Assembly (NCBI RefSeq): GCF_003386535.1 | Contig: NZ_QTTN01000038.1 | Location: forward strand, 1-62,766 | Direction of reading: 5' to 3' | DNA length: 62,766 bases | DNA from: Paenibacillus taihuensis | Lineage (GTDB): Bacteria > Bacillota > Bacilli > Paenibacillales > Paenibacillaceae | Shown here: positions 34,080 to 43,040 of the stretch, one piece after another | How positions within the stretch are numbered: position 1 is the first letter of the stretch | Layout: every line of letters begins with the position of its first letter | The notes under the pieces: generated by a model | Told to the model about the DNA's origin: nothing | Databases searched by the model: none | The model's input: only the letters and a program-made list of their open reading frames with translations | Program-made: the position numbers and the translations under genes

Positions 34080-35495
34080 TTAAACGGGAACCGGGCCGAA
34101 CACGACAAGCGGGATTCCGAATTCATCTTTCACGTTGACGACGGGATTGAAGCCGGCTCCATGCGATAGCCAACTGTCGGCTGGAACGGATTGCTCGAAG
34201 CGCAATCGGATTCGCCGCCGTTCTTCGGTCAATTCAGCCGTTAACGGCAATCTCTGATTCTCTTTCTCCACTCGAAACCCGCACACGCGGCCAACCTCTG
34301 TCAATCGGCCATTAATTCCAGTCAGGGCTATCGTTAGCTCCGTGCGTTCCTCGTTCCAACGAATCACGTCCGGTCGCGGACCGGATTCCGCAATCGGATT
34401 TCCATAGGCGATGCGCAAAGCTTGCCACGCCATTCTTTGCCCGACCTGCTGAAGCGACTCCGTATCCAAATGTATGATGTCCGCCAAACCTGCATCAATC
34501 GTCGGGACCATCGCCGTGAAAGGCAAGGCGTGCTCCAGTGCCAGTTGATCCGCCTGCACGCGGTTCCACAACGCAGAATCCGGCCATCTTGCATCCGGCT
34601 CGAGGACGTAAAACACGGATAGCTGCGCAAAGATAAAAGGCAGCTGCGGGTCGTTCAGGTCTTTGCGCAGGGCGGCTACCCAGGCAACCATCGTTTCGTA
34701 ATATTGCGGTGCCGTTTCAGCGTTAGTGTCACTCTCGCCTTGATACCACAGGCAGCCTTTGACCTTGCCGCCCAGCTTATTCACTCTGCGCAGCATCGCC
34801 CCGTAGAAGGAGCGGCCTCCCTTATCGGCAAGCCGGTAATCCCAATGCGCCATGCTGGTCCCGGAATGGGAGCATACGATAAGGCCGATCGGCACGTTGA
34901 CGTGCTTTCTGACCTCCTTGGCGAACGGAATGCCTAAACCCGCCCCATGCTGGCGAAATTGCCTTTGTTCGAGAATGGCTTGGGACAACTCAGCCTCCGG
35001 CACCTCCCGATTAATAGGGTCGACCGATTCAAGCAGCCAGCAAAGCGGATCGGTCGCGATCTCCCATCGGTCGCCGAGGTAGAAGCAGCTGATTCCGGTT
35101 TCTGGAAGCTGGATTTGGCCAAGCTTGCCTACGCCGTCCATATTCGATTGGCCTGCCAGAATCCACAGATCCCCCACGAATACCGGTGTCACGTAGCATC
35201 TCGCTAGTTCGGCGTCGTCGGTCCACGATACGATTCGAACTTCTACGAGGTGCTCCCCTACGGGCACGTTCGTCAATGAACCGGAGAACGAATCGCCTTC
35301 GATTGGGCCAAGTGGTTTCCATGCTCCAACCGAGCTTGTTCCGACGATTCTCCCTTCCACGCGGCTGCTCGAGCTTGCGGGTAGTACGCCTGTTAATACC
35401 AGCTTGATCGGGATGACAGCTTCGTCCAGTTCTTCTCTTTGAAAAACCTGATGCGGCACTGGCTCGATAATCTTCAAATCTTGCAGATTATTCAT
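34080..35495 (-). CDS. SASA-type carbohydrate esterase (sialate O-acetylesterase-like)
   Basis: 471 residues with an N-terminal beta domain and an SGNH-like SASA domain: GQSNMDGVG near residue 115 (nucleophile Ser), CSHSGTSMAHWDY, LWYQGESDTN near 255, and IIHLDTESLQQVG with the catalytic His region. A C-terminal beta domain (FGIPLVVFGPVP) closes it. Members remove O-acetyl or other acyl groups from sugars. Most homologues are exported, yet no signal peptide is visible here, so it should act in the cytoplasm on an imported acylated glycoside. Spacing to the ribosome binding site (AGGGGG) is long. Confidence 0.85.
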   Translation of the reverse strand: MNNLQDLKIIEPVPHQVFQREELDEAVIPIKLVLTGVLPASSSSRVEGRIVGTSSVGAWKPLGPIEGDSFSGSLTNVPVGEHLVEVRIVSWTDDAELARCYVTPVFVGDLWILAGQSNMDGVGKLGQIQLPETGISCFYLGDRWEIATDPLCWLLESVDPINREVPEAELSQAILEQRQFRQHGAGLGIPFAKEVRKHVNVPIGLIVCSHSGTSMAHWDYRLADKGGRSFYGAMLRRVNKLGGKVKGCLWYQGESDTNAETAPQYYETMVAWVAALRKDLNDPQLPFIFAQLSVFYVLEPDARWPDSALWNRVQADQLALEHALPFTAMVPTIDAGLADIIHLDTESLQQVGQRMAWQALRIAYGNPIAESGPRPDVIRWNEERTELTIALTGINGRLTEVGRVCGFRVEKENQRLPLTAELTEERRRIRLRFEQSVPADSWLSHGAGFNPVVNVKDEFGIPLVVFGPVPV

Positions 35496-35519
35496 CTGAT
35501 TAATGTTTAACCCCCTTAA

Positions 35520-37076
35520 TTAATACGGATTCGAAGGCATCATTTCCCAAACGCGGATCGAATCGAACGCCGCGTCGCCGCCTTCACAGAAGAGGTACAC
35601 GCCTGTGCTGTCCAATCTCCCCGGATACACGCGTCTTGCGATGCCCTGTCGCTCACACGCAAAAATTTCGATGACGGATTTGTCGAGGAAGATCGTCAAC
35701 TCCAGCTTCTCCAGCCCGTGCAAGCGAAAAGGCGCTGCTTCTCTGATTCTCCTGCCGCCGGCTCCGCTCTTCGTCGAATCGAACACCAGTTCATCCGTAT
35801 CGGCATCATAATAGAGCAGCGTAACTTCCTCTTCGTCCTCAGAGGCGCGCACCTTCAATCCCACTTTGCGAGCCGATCCCGGCGCGATCTCTAATTTGAT
35901 TTCGGAGGATTCCCCGTTGATATTCGTAAGCTCCAGCCTTTCCCCGGCAGGCACAACGATTGAGGGAAAGCTCCTCTCGTTGTATCTCAGCAGAGCAAGT
36001 TCATCGACAGGCGCCATTCGCAGCGTGTCGTCATCGCCCAGCCACAACGTTCTCGGCAAGCTGTACACGCCGGACCAGCCGTATTGGAGCTCGTCGTCCA
36101 GATTATCCACGAGCCAAGCCCACATAATTTGCCGACCTTTATCATCCATCAGCGCTTCGGGAGCACAGTAAGTAGTGTCCGCCCATGTCATGCGTCCGTG
36201 GGATTCCAGCAGCAAGCGCCCGCCACGATATTCGCCAATATAATATTGGCAGCCTTTGTTATGCGAGATGAACAGCTGCAGATGCTTCCCGCTTGATGCT
36301 CCGCCCTGTTTGGATACCGGTAGAGGAAAGAAGCTCGCGCACATATCGTCCTCGCTTTCCTCGGTCCACTTGTTGGAGCGATCCCGTTCATAGAACCGGT
36401 CGACGTAGGTCCATGTTTCGAGGTCCGTCGATTGGAACAGATCTGTCCAGTCCCCTCTGGCTTCGAGCGGAGAATCTGCGGCCCTCCCGTACTTGCCCAA
36501 TACGCAAAGATTGCCTGTCTGCATGTAATAGACGCCGTCTTGCTTCCATATATTGCTCGGATCGCAGCAGCCTACATACAGCGTTTCACCATCCGGACCG
36601 ATCGCTTCCGTAATCCCGTTGACCGTGCTTTGCAGAGCTAGCTTATCGAACTTCTCCCACTTGTCGTAGTGTCTGTCCGTGCTCTTCGCGATGCCGACGC
36701 CTCCTCCGGCCATCGTTTCGAGACTCGTCGCCAAGCTCGAATAGGAGAGATATGCCGTACCGTCATCATCGACGAAGGCGCCGCCGCTGAAGGCTCCGTT
36801 ATCTCCGTTACTCACAATCAGGGCATCCATGTGATATCGCCAATGCACCAAGTTATGGCTCGATATGTGCCCCCAATGAAAGGAGCTGCCGCTATGCGCA
36901 TAGAGATACATCAGATGATAGCGGCCATTCGCGTAGAAGGCACCGTTCGGATCGCCTGGAATGCCGAGCCCTTCGGGCATCGCGAAATGATAGCCCGGAC
37001 GATGGCGGTCATCCAGCAGTTTCATTCTGAACTCCCTCGTTGTGCGAATCGCCTCTTGGATCTTCTCGTTCTCCAT
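35520..37076 (-). CDS. GH32-like fructosidase with non-canonical motifs
   Basis: 518 residues forming a five-bladed propeller plus C-terminal beta-sandwich (LTIFLDKSVIEIFACERQG is the typical GH32 C-terminal signature). The nucleophile motif is GDPNGAFY (Asp42) in place of NDPNG. The RDP motif reads CCDPSN and the EC motif reads EDDMCASFF, so Arg is lost and the acid/base Glu is displaced. A subset of GH32 in Paenibacillus and planctomycetes carries similar changes. Activity may be on a fructose- or other beta-linked glycoside and not plain sucrose/levan. No signal peptide. Confidence 0.8.
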   Translation of the reverse strand: MENEKIQEAIRTTREFRMKLLDDRHRPGYHFAMPEGLGIPGDPNGAFYANGRYHLMYLYAHSGSSFHWGHISSHNLVHWRYHMDALIVSNGDNGAFSGGAFVDDDGTAYLSYSSLATSLETMAGGGVGIAKSTDRHYDKWEKFDKLALQSTVNGITEAIGPDGETLYVGCCDPSNIWKQDGVYYMQTGNLCVLGKYGRAADSPLEARGDWTDLFQSTDLETWTYVDRFYERDRSNKWTEESEDDMCASFFPLPVSKQGGASSGKHLQLFISHNKGCQYYIGEYRGGRLLLESHGRMTWADTTYCAPEALMDDKGRQIMWAWLVDNLDDELQYGWSGVYSLPRTLWLGDDDTLRMAPVDELALLRYNERSFPSIVVPAGERLELTNINGESSEIKLEIAPGSARKVGLKVRASEDEEEVTLLYYDADTDELVFDSTKSGAGGRRIREAAPFRLHGLEKLELTIFLDKSVIEIFACERQGIARRVYPGRLDSTGVYLFCEGGDAAFDSIRVWEMMPSNPY

Positions 37077-37095
37077 GATTTTTGGCTCGCTCCCT

Positions 37096-38790
37096 TTACT
37101 TGATCATTCTTAAGATCGCATCGCTGAACACCGGATCGAACAGCCCCCAGTTCCGATCGGTATACCCGTACGGATGGTTGATCATGTTGCCCTTCAGCTC
37201 CGTGATGAAATACTTCCCGTACTCGTGCAGCTTGCTGAAATACGAGTATCCTCCGACGAAAGCGACACCGTATTCGGCCGCCATCCTGCGGTATAGGTCA
37301 TGATAAGCTTGGAAGTTTGCGGAAGACGCGTGTCTCGAGAACTGTGGATTCGCTCCGTTGTTCGTAAGGAGAATGCAAGGAGTGCCCTCGTCCTGAATAC
37401 TTTGCAAAATAAAGCGGGCAGCCTGTTCGGTCTCCTTCGGGTCGCCGTGACACACATCGTTGATAAAATACTCCATGATAATCAGGTCTGGCGCGCCAGG
37501 CAACACCTCGCCGTGGAAGCGGTGCCTGCCATGGCGCATCTCTTCTCCGCCATAGGTAATGGAGGAAGTTGAGATTCTGGTTTGCGGATACGAGGTCCTT
37601 AAGCTCTTGATCACGTGATACGGCCATAAGCCGGAGCGCGCGTTACTCGCGCCGAATAAAGCGATTCTGACTTGGGCATCTCCTGAGGCGAGCTTCTCTC
37701 TGAAGCCGTTCAGATGCTCGCGCTGCTCCAATGGGATGCATGATACCGGGTCGCTGCCGCTGAGTGCGGCTCTTCTGTCGAAAATCATTTCTGGATAAGC
37801 TTGAACCCTGTACTCCCCAGGAAGGTTTCGACCTCCTCCAACCTGCCACGATGGCGAAAAATCGAGCTCAAGTCCCCAGTTCACCGGGAATCGATAGGCG
37901 GATTGCAGCAGCAGCGGCAGGTTCTGATCGCGCGGCAGAGGCACACGCTCTGTCCATCGCAGCGTATCCATCGTCAATCTATCGTTCATGCCGTAATCTG
38001 AGCCTGTCGCGGCGATCCGCACGTAATAAGTTCTCCTGGGATAGGAACCCTCCTCGTTCTCGTTCTCGACCTCGTCCACCGTCACTTCAACCACATATTC
38101 GCGTTCCTCCATGTCCTCGTACCGGCCAATCAGCCGCGGAACCGTAGACGAAACGGATGTCGATCGCGCTAATTGGTTCACCGACGAAACGAAGCTCCCG
38201 CCGCCGTATACTCGCTCTTGCCCCCAGCCGGTAAACACATGCGCGAGCACGTATCCTTCTGAGACACACGGCGGCTCGGGAAGCAGAAGCTCGCGCGATT
38301 CCGGCGCTTCGCAATCGCCTTCGGCGACCCGGATTGTTCCATCATCCTGCAGGACGATAGCATCGTATCGACATAGCCAGACCGCGTAATCCAGGGACAG
38401 TTCTTGCCCCGCCTCAATCTCCCCTTGGGGATGACGTTTGATTGACCCCCAATAGCTGTCATGCGTATAGTCCGTATCTGCGAGATAGCGTTTTCTTCTA
38501 TCCTTGGAATACACCTGCAATGATCCCGGTACCATTCTCTGATAGGGCATCCCGCCGCTGCCGCGAATGTCCTCCCCATTCCATCCGCTAGGGGAAGCGG
38601 CGCCTTCGCCTTGGATGCGATAGATTTGATTCCTATACGGCCTCTGGCCAGCCTTGCGAATCGCGATAGTGACGGGCTCTCGCAGCTCAATCGTACGAGT
38701 TCCCGTATTCAACCACCCGGGCTCCACGATGACGTTCATGGAAGCCGGCTTCGTTGATACGACCGCAAGTCCCGAGCAGCTTGGTTTCAT
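37096..38790 (-). CDS. Two-domain SGNH-type hydrolase with altered triad
   Basis: About 564 residues. The first 330 are a beta-rich domain of unknown type. The C-terminal domain looks like SGNH: LFGASNARSGLW (Ser near residue 382, GAS in place of GDS), IMEYFINDVCHGD (Asn of block III) and KGNMINHPYGYTD near the end (His). The Asp normally three residues before the His is not present. Start: the ATG at 38790 has GGAGGG upstream; an earlier in-frame ATG lies 6 nt before. Cytoplasmic. Probably a deacylase, but the altered triad makes this uncertain. Confidence 0.65.
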   Translation of the reverse strand: MKPSCSGLAVVSTKPASMNVIVEPGWLNTGTRTIELREPVTIAIRKAGQRPYRNQIYRIQGEGAASPSGWNGEDIRGSGGMPYQRMVPGSLQVYSKDRRKRYLADTDYTHDSYWGSIKRHPQGEIEAGQELSLDYAVWLCRYDAIVLQDDGTIRVAEGDCEAPESRELLLPEPPCVSEGYVLAHVFTGWGQERVYGGGSFVSSVNQLARSTSVSSTVPRLIGRYEDMEEREYVVEVTVDEVENENEEGSYPRRTYYVRIAATGSDYGMNDRLTMDTLRWTERVPLPRDQNLPLLLQSAYRFPVNWGLELDFSPSWQVGGGRNLPGEYRVQAYPEMIFDRRAALSGSDPVSCIPLEQREHLNGFREKLASGDAQVRIALFGASNARSGLWPYHVIKSLRTSYPQTRISTSSITYGGEEMRHGRHRFHGEVLPGAPDLIIMEYFINDVCHGDPKETEQAARFILQSIQDEGTPCILLTNNGANPQFSRHASSANFQAYHDLYRRMAAEYGVAFVGGYSYFSKLHEYGKYFITELKGNMINHPYGYTDRNWGLFDPVFSDAILRMIK

Positions 38791-38807
38791 AGACATCCCT
38801 CCATGCC

Positions 38808-40943
38808 CTATTCCGTTTCCGTCAGCATAATGAGCTGCGAAGTTAAAGCCGTATCCAGCTTGATCTCGAGTCCTGTGCGCGACAACGCATAGCCTTGAAG
38901 CGTGAATTCGCTGCCTTCCGGCTCCACGGTCACGCGGTAATGCGCGTTCTTATTCAGTCCTCTGAACTTCAGCGTATACATGTTTTCTTCCGCGTTCATG
39001 AGCCGGAATACAGCTGCGACAGCCTTCTTCCGGTCCTCGGATACATACTCCAGCGCTGCCCATCCTGTGCCATCAGCACCGGGGATAACCGGGGTATGAT
39101 GATACACTTTCGCCGTTCGATGGAAAGTCCGAATGAAAGTTTTGTAGATTTCAATAAACTTCCGGGTTGTCTCCATAATGGCCGGATTCGCTTGCTCCAA
39201 GGAAGGCGTAATTCCGAACAAAGTCGGGTGTCCCATGATAATCACATGCATCTGCGTATCGAGATTTCCGGCGTACGAGCTCTCGACTCCCGTCGACCGA
39301 TTGATATATTCAGGCGGCAGCGCCATGCTCATGCCATTCAGAATGCGAACCGTACGCGGCATTTTGAACCAGTCGGAAACCCAGGTCGTCGTAAAGCGGC
39401 TGACGATACCGACATCCGTCCGTCCTCCACCGCTCGCGCAGTTCTCCAGCTGCAGGTTCGGGAACCGTTTACCAACGCGCTCGAATATGTCGTAGATGGC
39501 TTCCACATGCTTCCAATGCGTGTTCTCGTGCCGTCCATCGTGGACATTAAAGCCGCCGTCGTTCGAGCTTGAATTGTAATCCAAACGGAACATATCCAAG
39601 TTATACTTCTCTACGAGACGGACGATTTCCGACTCGACGAAAGCTTTGACCTCCGGCTTCGCCAAATCAAGAACGCGATCGAACTTGCTGCCGAATTTAT
39701 GGAGGAACCAATCCGGATGCTCTTCGGCGAGCTTCGATTTGGAACCCGCCGTTTCCGCTTCCACCCACAAACCGACCTTCAAGCCCTTCGACCGCGCATA
39801 GTCGAAGACGGGAAACAAGTCGTTCGGAAGGCCATCCGCAGCATGCCAATCTCCCGTCGTATTTCCCCAATCCGTGCCCTCTTGGCCGTTCTTTCCGTAC
39901 CATCCCGCATCCACCATCAGGAGCTCCGCGCCTAATGCCGCGGCGATATCCGCTTCCCGCTTCAATCCTTCCTCGCTCATCTGCGGCTGTTTATAACCCG
40001 GCTGCATATAACCCGCCTGGTTATAGATGACCGGCTGCAAGCCGTCGCCGACTTGTCGCAGAACGCTCTTCCGCAGATGCGAATGAAGGTTCTGAATCGC
40101 CGTATCCAAATCAACATGACTCATCCCGAAATGGACGACAGGCGTTCGAATCGTTTCTCCCGGCGCGATGAGTCTCGCCGGAGCCGGCGTAACCGGCATC
40201 ATCTCGAAATTCAAGCTCACCTTCATCTGCAGCCGTCCATCGTTAAAGTAATCCGCGAAGAAAGCCGTTTTCCAGTTGGAAGACCATCCCATCTGACAGA
40301 CGAAGTAGCCGCCGTTCAGATTGTTGCGCAGGATGAAGAACGGGCTGCTATGCCCGCTCATGCCGAACGTCGATTGGAAGAAGATGCCGGTGTTTAGGGG
40401 AATGTCCTGCCAATCGAAATTCCCTTCGTGCGACCAGTACAAATCTTTGAATCGTCCAACCGAATAAGGCGATACCGAATAGTCTTTCAGATTATCTGCC
40501 AAATTGTCGTTGATACTCCAGATACAGCCCTTCAGAGGGGTCATGCTCGTAAGTCCTATTGTCGCTTCATCCGATAAATTCGTGATTTCTATGAATCGTT
40601 TGAAGAATCCGAACCCGCAGCAGCTCGTCACCATTTTAAGTAGGATCGGCTTTATCGTATTTTTCAGCGTCAACGTTCCATGCATGTTACCGATCTCGTC
40701 TTCATGAGAGTTGAAGTCCGCGAATTCCCAACCGAAATTGAGAGTATCGCCGTCCACCACGAGATCGAATGACGGCTTATCCAACACATCGCTTAATTCG
40801 TAAATGGTGATGCCGTTATCTTGAAACCCCGAAACGAGCAGTCTGCCGTCTGCGAGCGTCTCCGTATAAATCGAGAGGTCCGATCCGTACTGAAACCGTT
40901 TCTTCTCCAAATCCGCGAATACGACATTAGGTTGAACCGGCAT
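38808..40943 (-). CDS. GH36-type alpha-galactosidase
   Basis: About 711 residues in the GH36 layout: an N-terminal beta-sandwich, a (beta/alpha)8 barrel and a C-terminal beta domain. The barrel shows LLMVDAGWYG, GLWVEAE, the nucleophile in MFRLDYNSSS (Asp457 counting from the upstream ATG) and the acid/base Asp in TWVSDWFK (about 526), with LENCASGGGR between them, all hallmarks of clan GH-D. No signal peptide. The start at 40943 has AGGAGG 9 nt upstream and an ATG two codons earlier overlaps the previous stop. Cleaves terminal alpha-galactose, presumably from an imported oligosaccharide. Confidence 0.93.
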   Translation of the reverse strand: MPVQPNVVFADLEKKRFQYGSDLSIYTETLADGRLLVSGFQDNGITIYELSDVLDKPSFDLVVDGDTLNFGWEFADFNSHEDEIGNMHGTLTLKNTIKPILLKMVTSCCGFGFFKRFIEITNLSDEATIGLTSMTPLKGCIWSINDNLADNLKDYSVSPYSVGRFKDLYWSHEGNFDWQDIPLNTGIFFQSTFGMSGHSSPFFILRNNLNGGYFVCQMGWSSNWKTAFFADYFNDGRLQMKVSLNFEMMPVTPAPARLIAPGETIRTPVVHFGMSHVDLDTAIQNLHSHLRKSVLRQVGDGLQPVIYNQAGYMQPGYKQPQMSEEGLKREADIAAALGAELLMVDAGWYGKNGQEGTDWGNTTGDWHAADGLPNDLFPVFDYARSKGLKVGLWVEAETAGSKSKLAEEHPDWFLHKFGSKFDRVLDLAKPEVKAFVESEIVRLVEKYNLDMFRLDYNSSSNDGGFNVHDGRHENTHWKHVEAIYDIFERVGKRFPNLQLENCASGGGRTDVGIVSRFTTTWVSDWFKMPRTVRILNGMSMALPPEYINRSTGVESSYAGNLDTQMHVIIMGHPTLFGITPSLEQANPAIMETTRKFIEIYKTFIRTFHRTAKVYHHTPVIPGADGTGWAALEYVSEDRKKAVAAVFRLMNAEENMYTLKFRGLNKNAHYRVTVEPEGSEFTLQGYALSRTGLEIKLDTALTSQLIMLTETE

Positions 40944-40945
40944 TC

Positions 40946-42961
40946 TCATAACCTCCTCTCTCCTATTTGGTAGAATATTCTAAATTTCCAAATCCTAAGA
41001 TGGTCGAGACGCAGAACGACTTCCCCTTCGGAGCTTTCTATTGCCGTTTCTGGCAACGGAATGCTGGTTCCGTCTGCCAACAGTTCATAAATAGTCCACT
41101 TGGCTTTGTCCGATCTTGCTCCAATTCGCAGCTTCGCTTCGAAGGAACCGGTCTCGTCGAATGATCCATTGAACAGCATGAGGAACCAACCGTTTGCTTC
41201 CTCCGCTTGCTTGATGAATGGTACGACCTTCAGACATCGGTCGATGACCACAGGCAGTCGGTCATAGCTGAGCCAATCGCAAATCCGCAACAACTGCGTT
41301 CGTTTGATCCCGGAGTGGATCAACTGCCATGGAACATATCCTTGAACGGCGACTCTGCCGCCTAGCGCATTCTCGTAGAGCGTCGAAGCCGGTCCGACAT
41401 CTTCCTTCGTATAGCTCACTAAACGGTCGAGTACTCGGACTTCATCGTGAAGCGGTTTCAACACGTACCCGGGTTCCCTGCTCATCGAATTGCGGGCATC
41501 CCTGTTTTCCCCGGCAAAGCCAGTATTAATCGGATCGTCTGTAAAGCGCTCGAGCACCCCGTTGTCGTACGTTCTCTCTATTGCGACTCCGCAATACTCG
41601 CCCAGCCCTCGCGCAGTCAGTATCTCCACGGTCTTGCCATCCATCAGCACACCACGGCTCAGCATCGCCATTAATTCCTCGGTCGTATATCCTTCCGCCA
41701 TCATGCCGCTTAGAACGATCGCGCATGCCTGGTCTACGTCCATGCTTAGCGGGATTCCAATCTCGCTAAGCACGTATACATTCGGCGCGTTATCGACGGA
41801 AATGGGCTCGAACCAATTACCGCCGTCCACGCTTCTGCGCGCCTCATACAACGGAGATAACGCCGGGTAAAGCCCAAGACTGCTGTAATTCCCGGCAATG
41901 CGATCCATTTCTGACCATAACGGCTTATTCGCTGCGATTGCGTCCATGATCTCGTGGAACTCCGCAAGCGAGCCCTCTTCTCCCTTCAGCGCGTTGAATG
42001 CGATCCCGTGGGTACCGGAAACGAACGCGGCCGTGCACTCCAGCATCGCGATATGAACAGATTTGGACAGCCGGTGGTACGGGAAATTTTCCAATTCGTA
42101 TTGAATGTCCTTCACCGCTTCGGGGTAATGGGCAATTTGCCGGTTGACTTCATGCGCCTTGCGGATGAACCCGAACGGCTTGGCGTCGTCGAAGAATCCG
42201 CCTCCCGGTCTGCCTTTCACAGAACGGAGCGCTGCGAACCATCTCTCGTAATCCGCGCCAGTATAAGTCGAGATATTAAGGCTGACCGTCATTAACCCGA
42301 GCTCAATTCGAGGATCTACTAATCGGACCGCTTCCGCGATATGAAGAAGTAAGTTCTCAATCGTTTCGATATTCTGCTGAACCCAGTTTTCTCGAAACGG
42401 CTCGCCTGCAGGGGAATTCAGCTCGCCAATCAGCGCTTCTCTCGTATAGGCGGTCTGATGCTTGGCGTTATAAATTCCGATGCAAGTATCACAGAAGCAG
42501 GCATAATCAACGCCAATGCCGAACATGCGCAGATCGTCGTCGAGCCATATAAACTCCGGTTCCGCGAGTGCGGCCATCGTGTATTTGAGGGCAATATACG
42601 TGCGGAACTCCGGGGAATTCGGACAGAAGGTGCTTGTGGCGACCTTACCGTCCCAGCCGACAGCGCCTTGATAAGGCAGTTCGGGCAGCCAATCCCAGGC
42701 TTCAGGCATATGGCCGAGCGTGCTCAGCATGTTAATGCCTACGTTTCGGAAACCGTGCGAGCGAAGGCGTTCCATACGGTTCTTCAAGATGTCGCATCGC
42801 TTCGCGAAGTCGTCCAACGGGAAGTAACCGTAATGCCAGTACTCTGTGAAGAGGGTCAGTTCATCCACAATTTCTCTATGCCTCAGCAGAAACGTGAGCA
42901 GTTCTTCGAACTGATCTTCTCTCTCATAGCGGGAAACGCCGATGCGAAACGATAATTTCAT
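40946..42961 (-). CDS. GH42-like glycosidase with Asp-Asp in place of the acid/base motif (copy 2)
   Basis: 671 residues, the usual size of GH42 beta-galactosidases. The barrel has FCPNSPEFR (Cys113), LDDDLR at 140-145 and CFCDTC at 155-160, giving the GH42-like four-cysteine zinc site, while the expected Asn-Glu acid/base motif is replaced by Asp-Asp-Asp. Glu289 in QYELENFPYHR is the candidate nucleophile. Next is a GH42-type trimerisation (GATase-like) domain: AIVLSGMMAEG, LMAMLSRGVLMDGKTVE, then a C-terminal beta domain. First enzyme gene after the transport genes, with AAGGTGG upstream. Cytoplasmic. The copy at 32440-34050 is related. Confidence 0.72.
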   Translation of the reverse strand: MKLSFRIGVSRYEREDQFEELLTFLLRHREIVDELTLFTEYWHYGYFPLDDFAKRCDILKNRMERLRSHGFRNVGINMLSTLGHMPEAWDWLPELPYQGAVGWDGKVATSTFCPNSPEFRTYIALKYTMAALAEPEFIWLDDDLRMFGIGVDYACFCDTCIGIYNAKHQTAYTREALIGELNSPAGEPFRENWVQQNIETIENLLLHIAEAVRLVDPRIELGLMTVSLNISTYTGADYERWFAALRSVKGRPGGGFFDDAKPFGFIRKAHEVNRQIAHYPEAVKDIQYELENFPYHRLSKSVHIAMLECTAAFVSGTHGIAFNALKGEEGSLAEFHEIMDAIAANKPLWSEMDRIAGNYSSLGLYPALSPLYEARRSVDGGNWFEPISVDNAPNVYVLSEIGIPLSMDVDQACAIVLSGMMAEGYTTEELMAMLSRGVLMDGKTVEILTARGLGEYCGVAIERTYDNGVLERFTDDPINTGFAGENRDARNSMSREPGYVLKPLHDEVRVLDRLVSYTKEDVGPASTLYENALGGRVAVQGYVPWQLIHSGIKRTQLLRICDWLSYDRLPVVIDRCLKVVPFIKQAEEANGWFLMLFNGSFDETGSFEAKLRIGARSDKAKWTIYELLADGTSIPLPETAIESSEGEVVLRLDHLRIWKFRIFYQIGERRL

Positions 42962-42987
42962 CAGGGAGCCACCTTTTCTTTAATTGA

Positions 42988-43014
42988 AAAGGGACCCCCT
43001 AAGGCAGTCCCTTC
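42988..43014 (-). terminator. Terminator/attenuator between the binding-protein gene and the enzyme genes
   Basis: On the minus strand GAAGGGAC and GTCCCTTT form a stem around an 11-nt loop with T-rich sequence after. Placed after the binding protein, it would let the lipoprotein be made in excess over the downstream enzymes, as in many sugar ABC operons. Confidence 0.6.
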
Positions 43015-43040
43015 TCAAGTTTCCAGTCCAGCCGGTTTGA

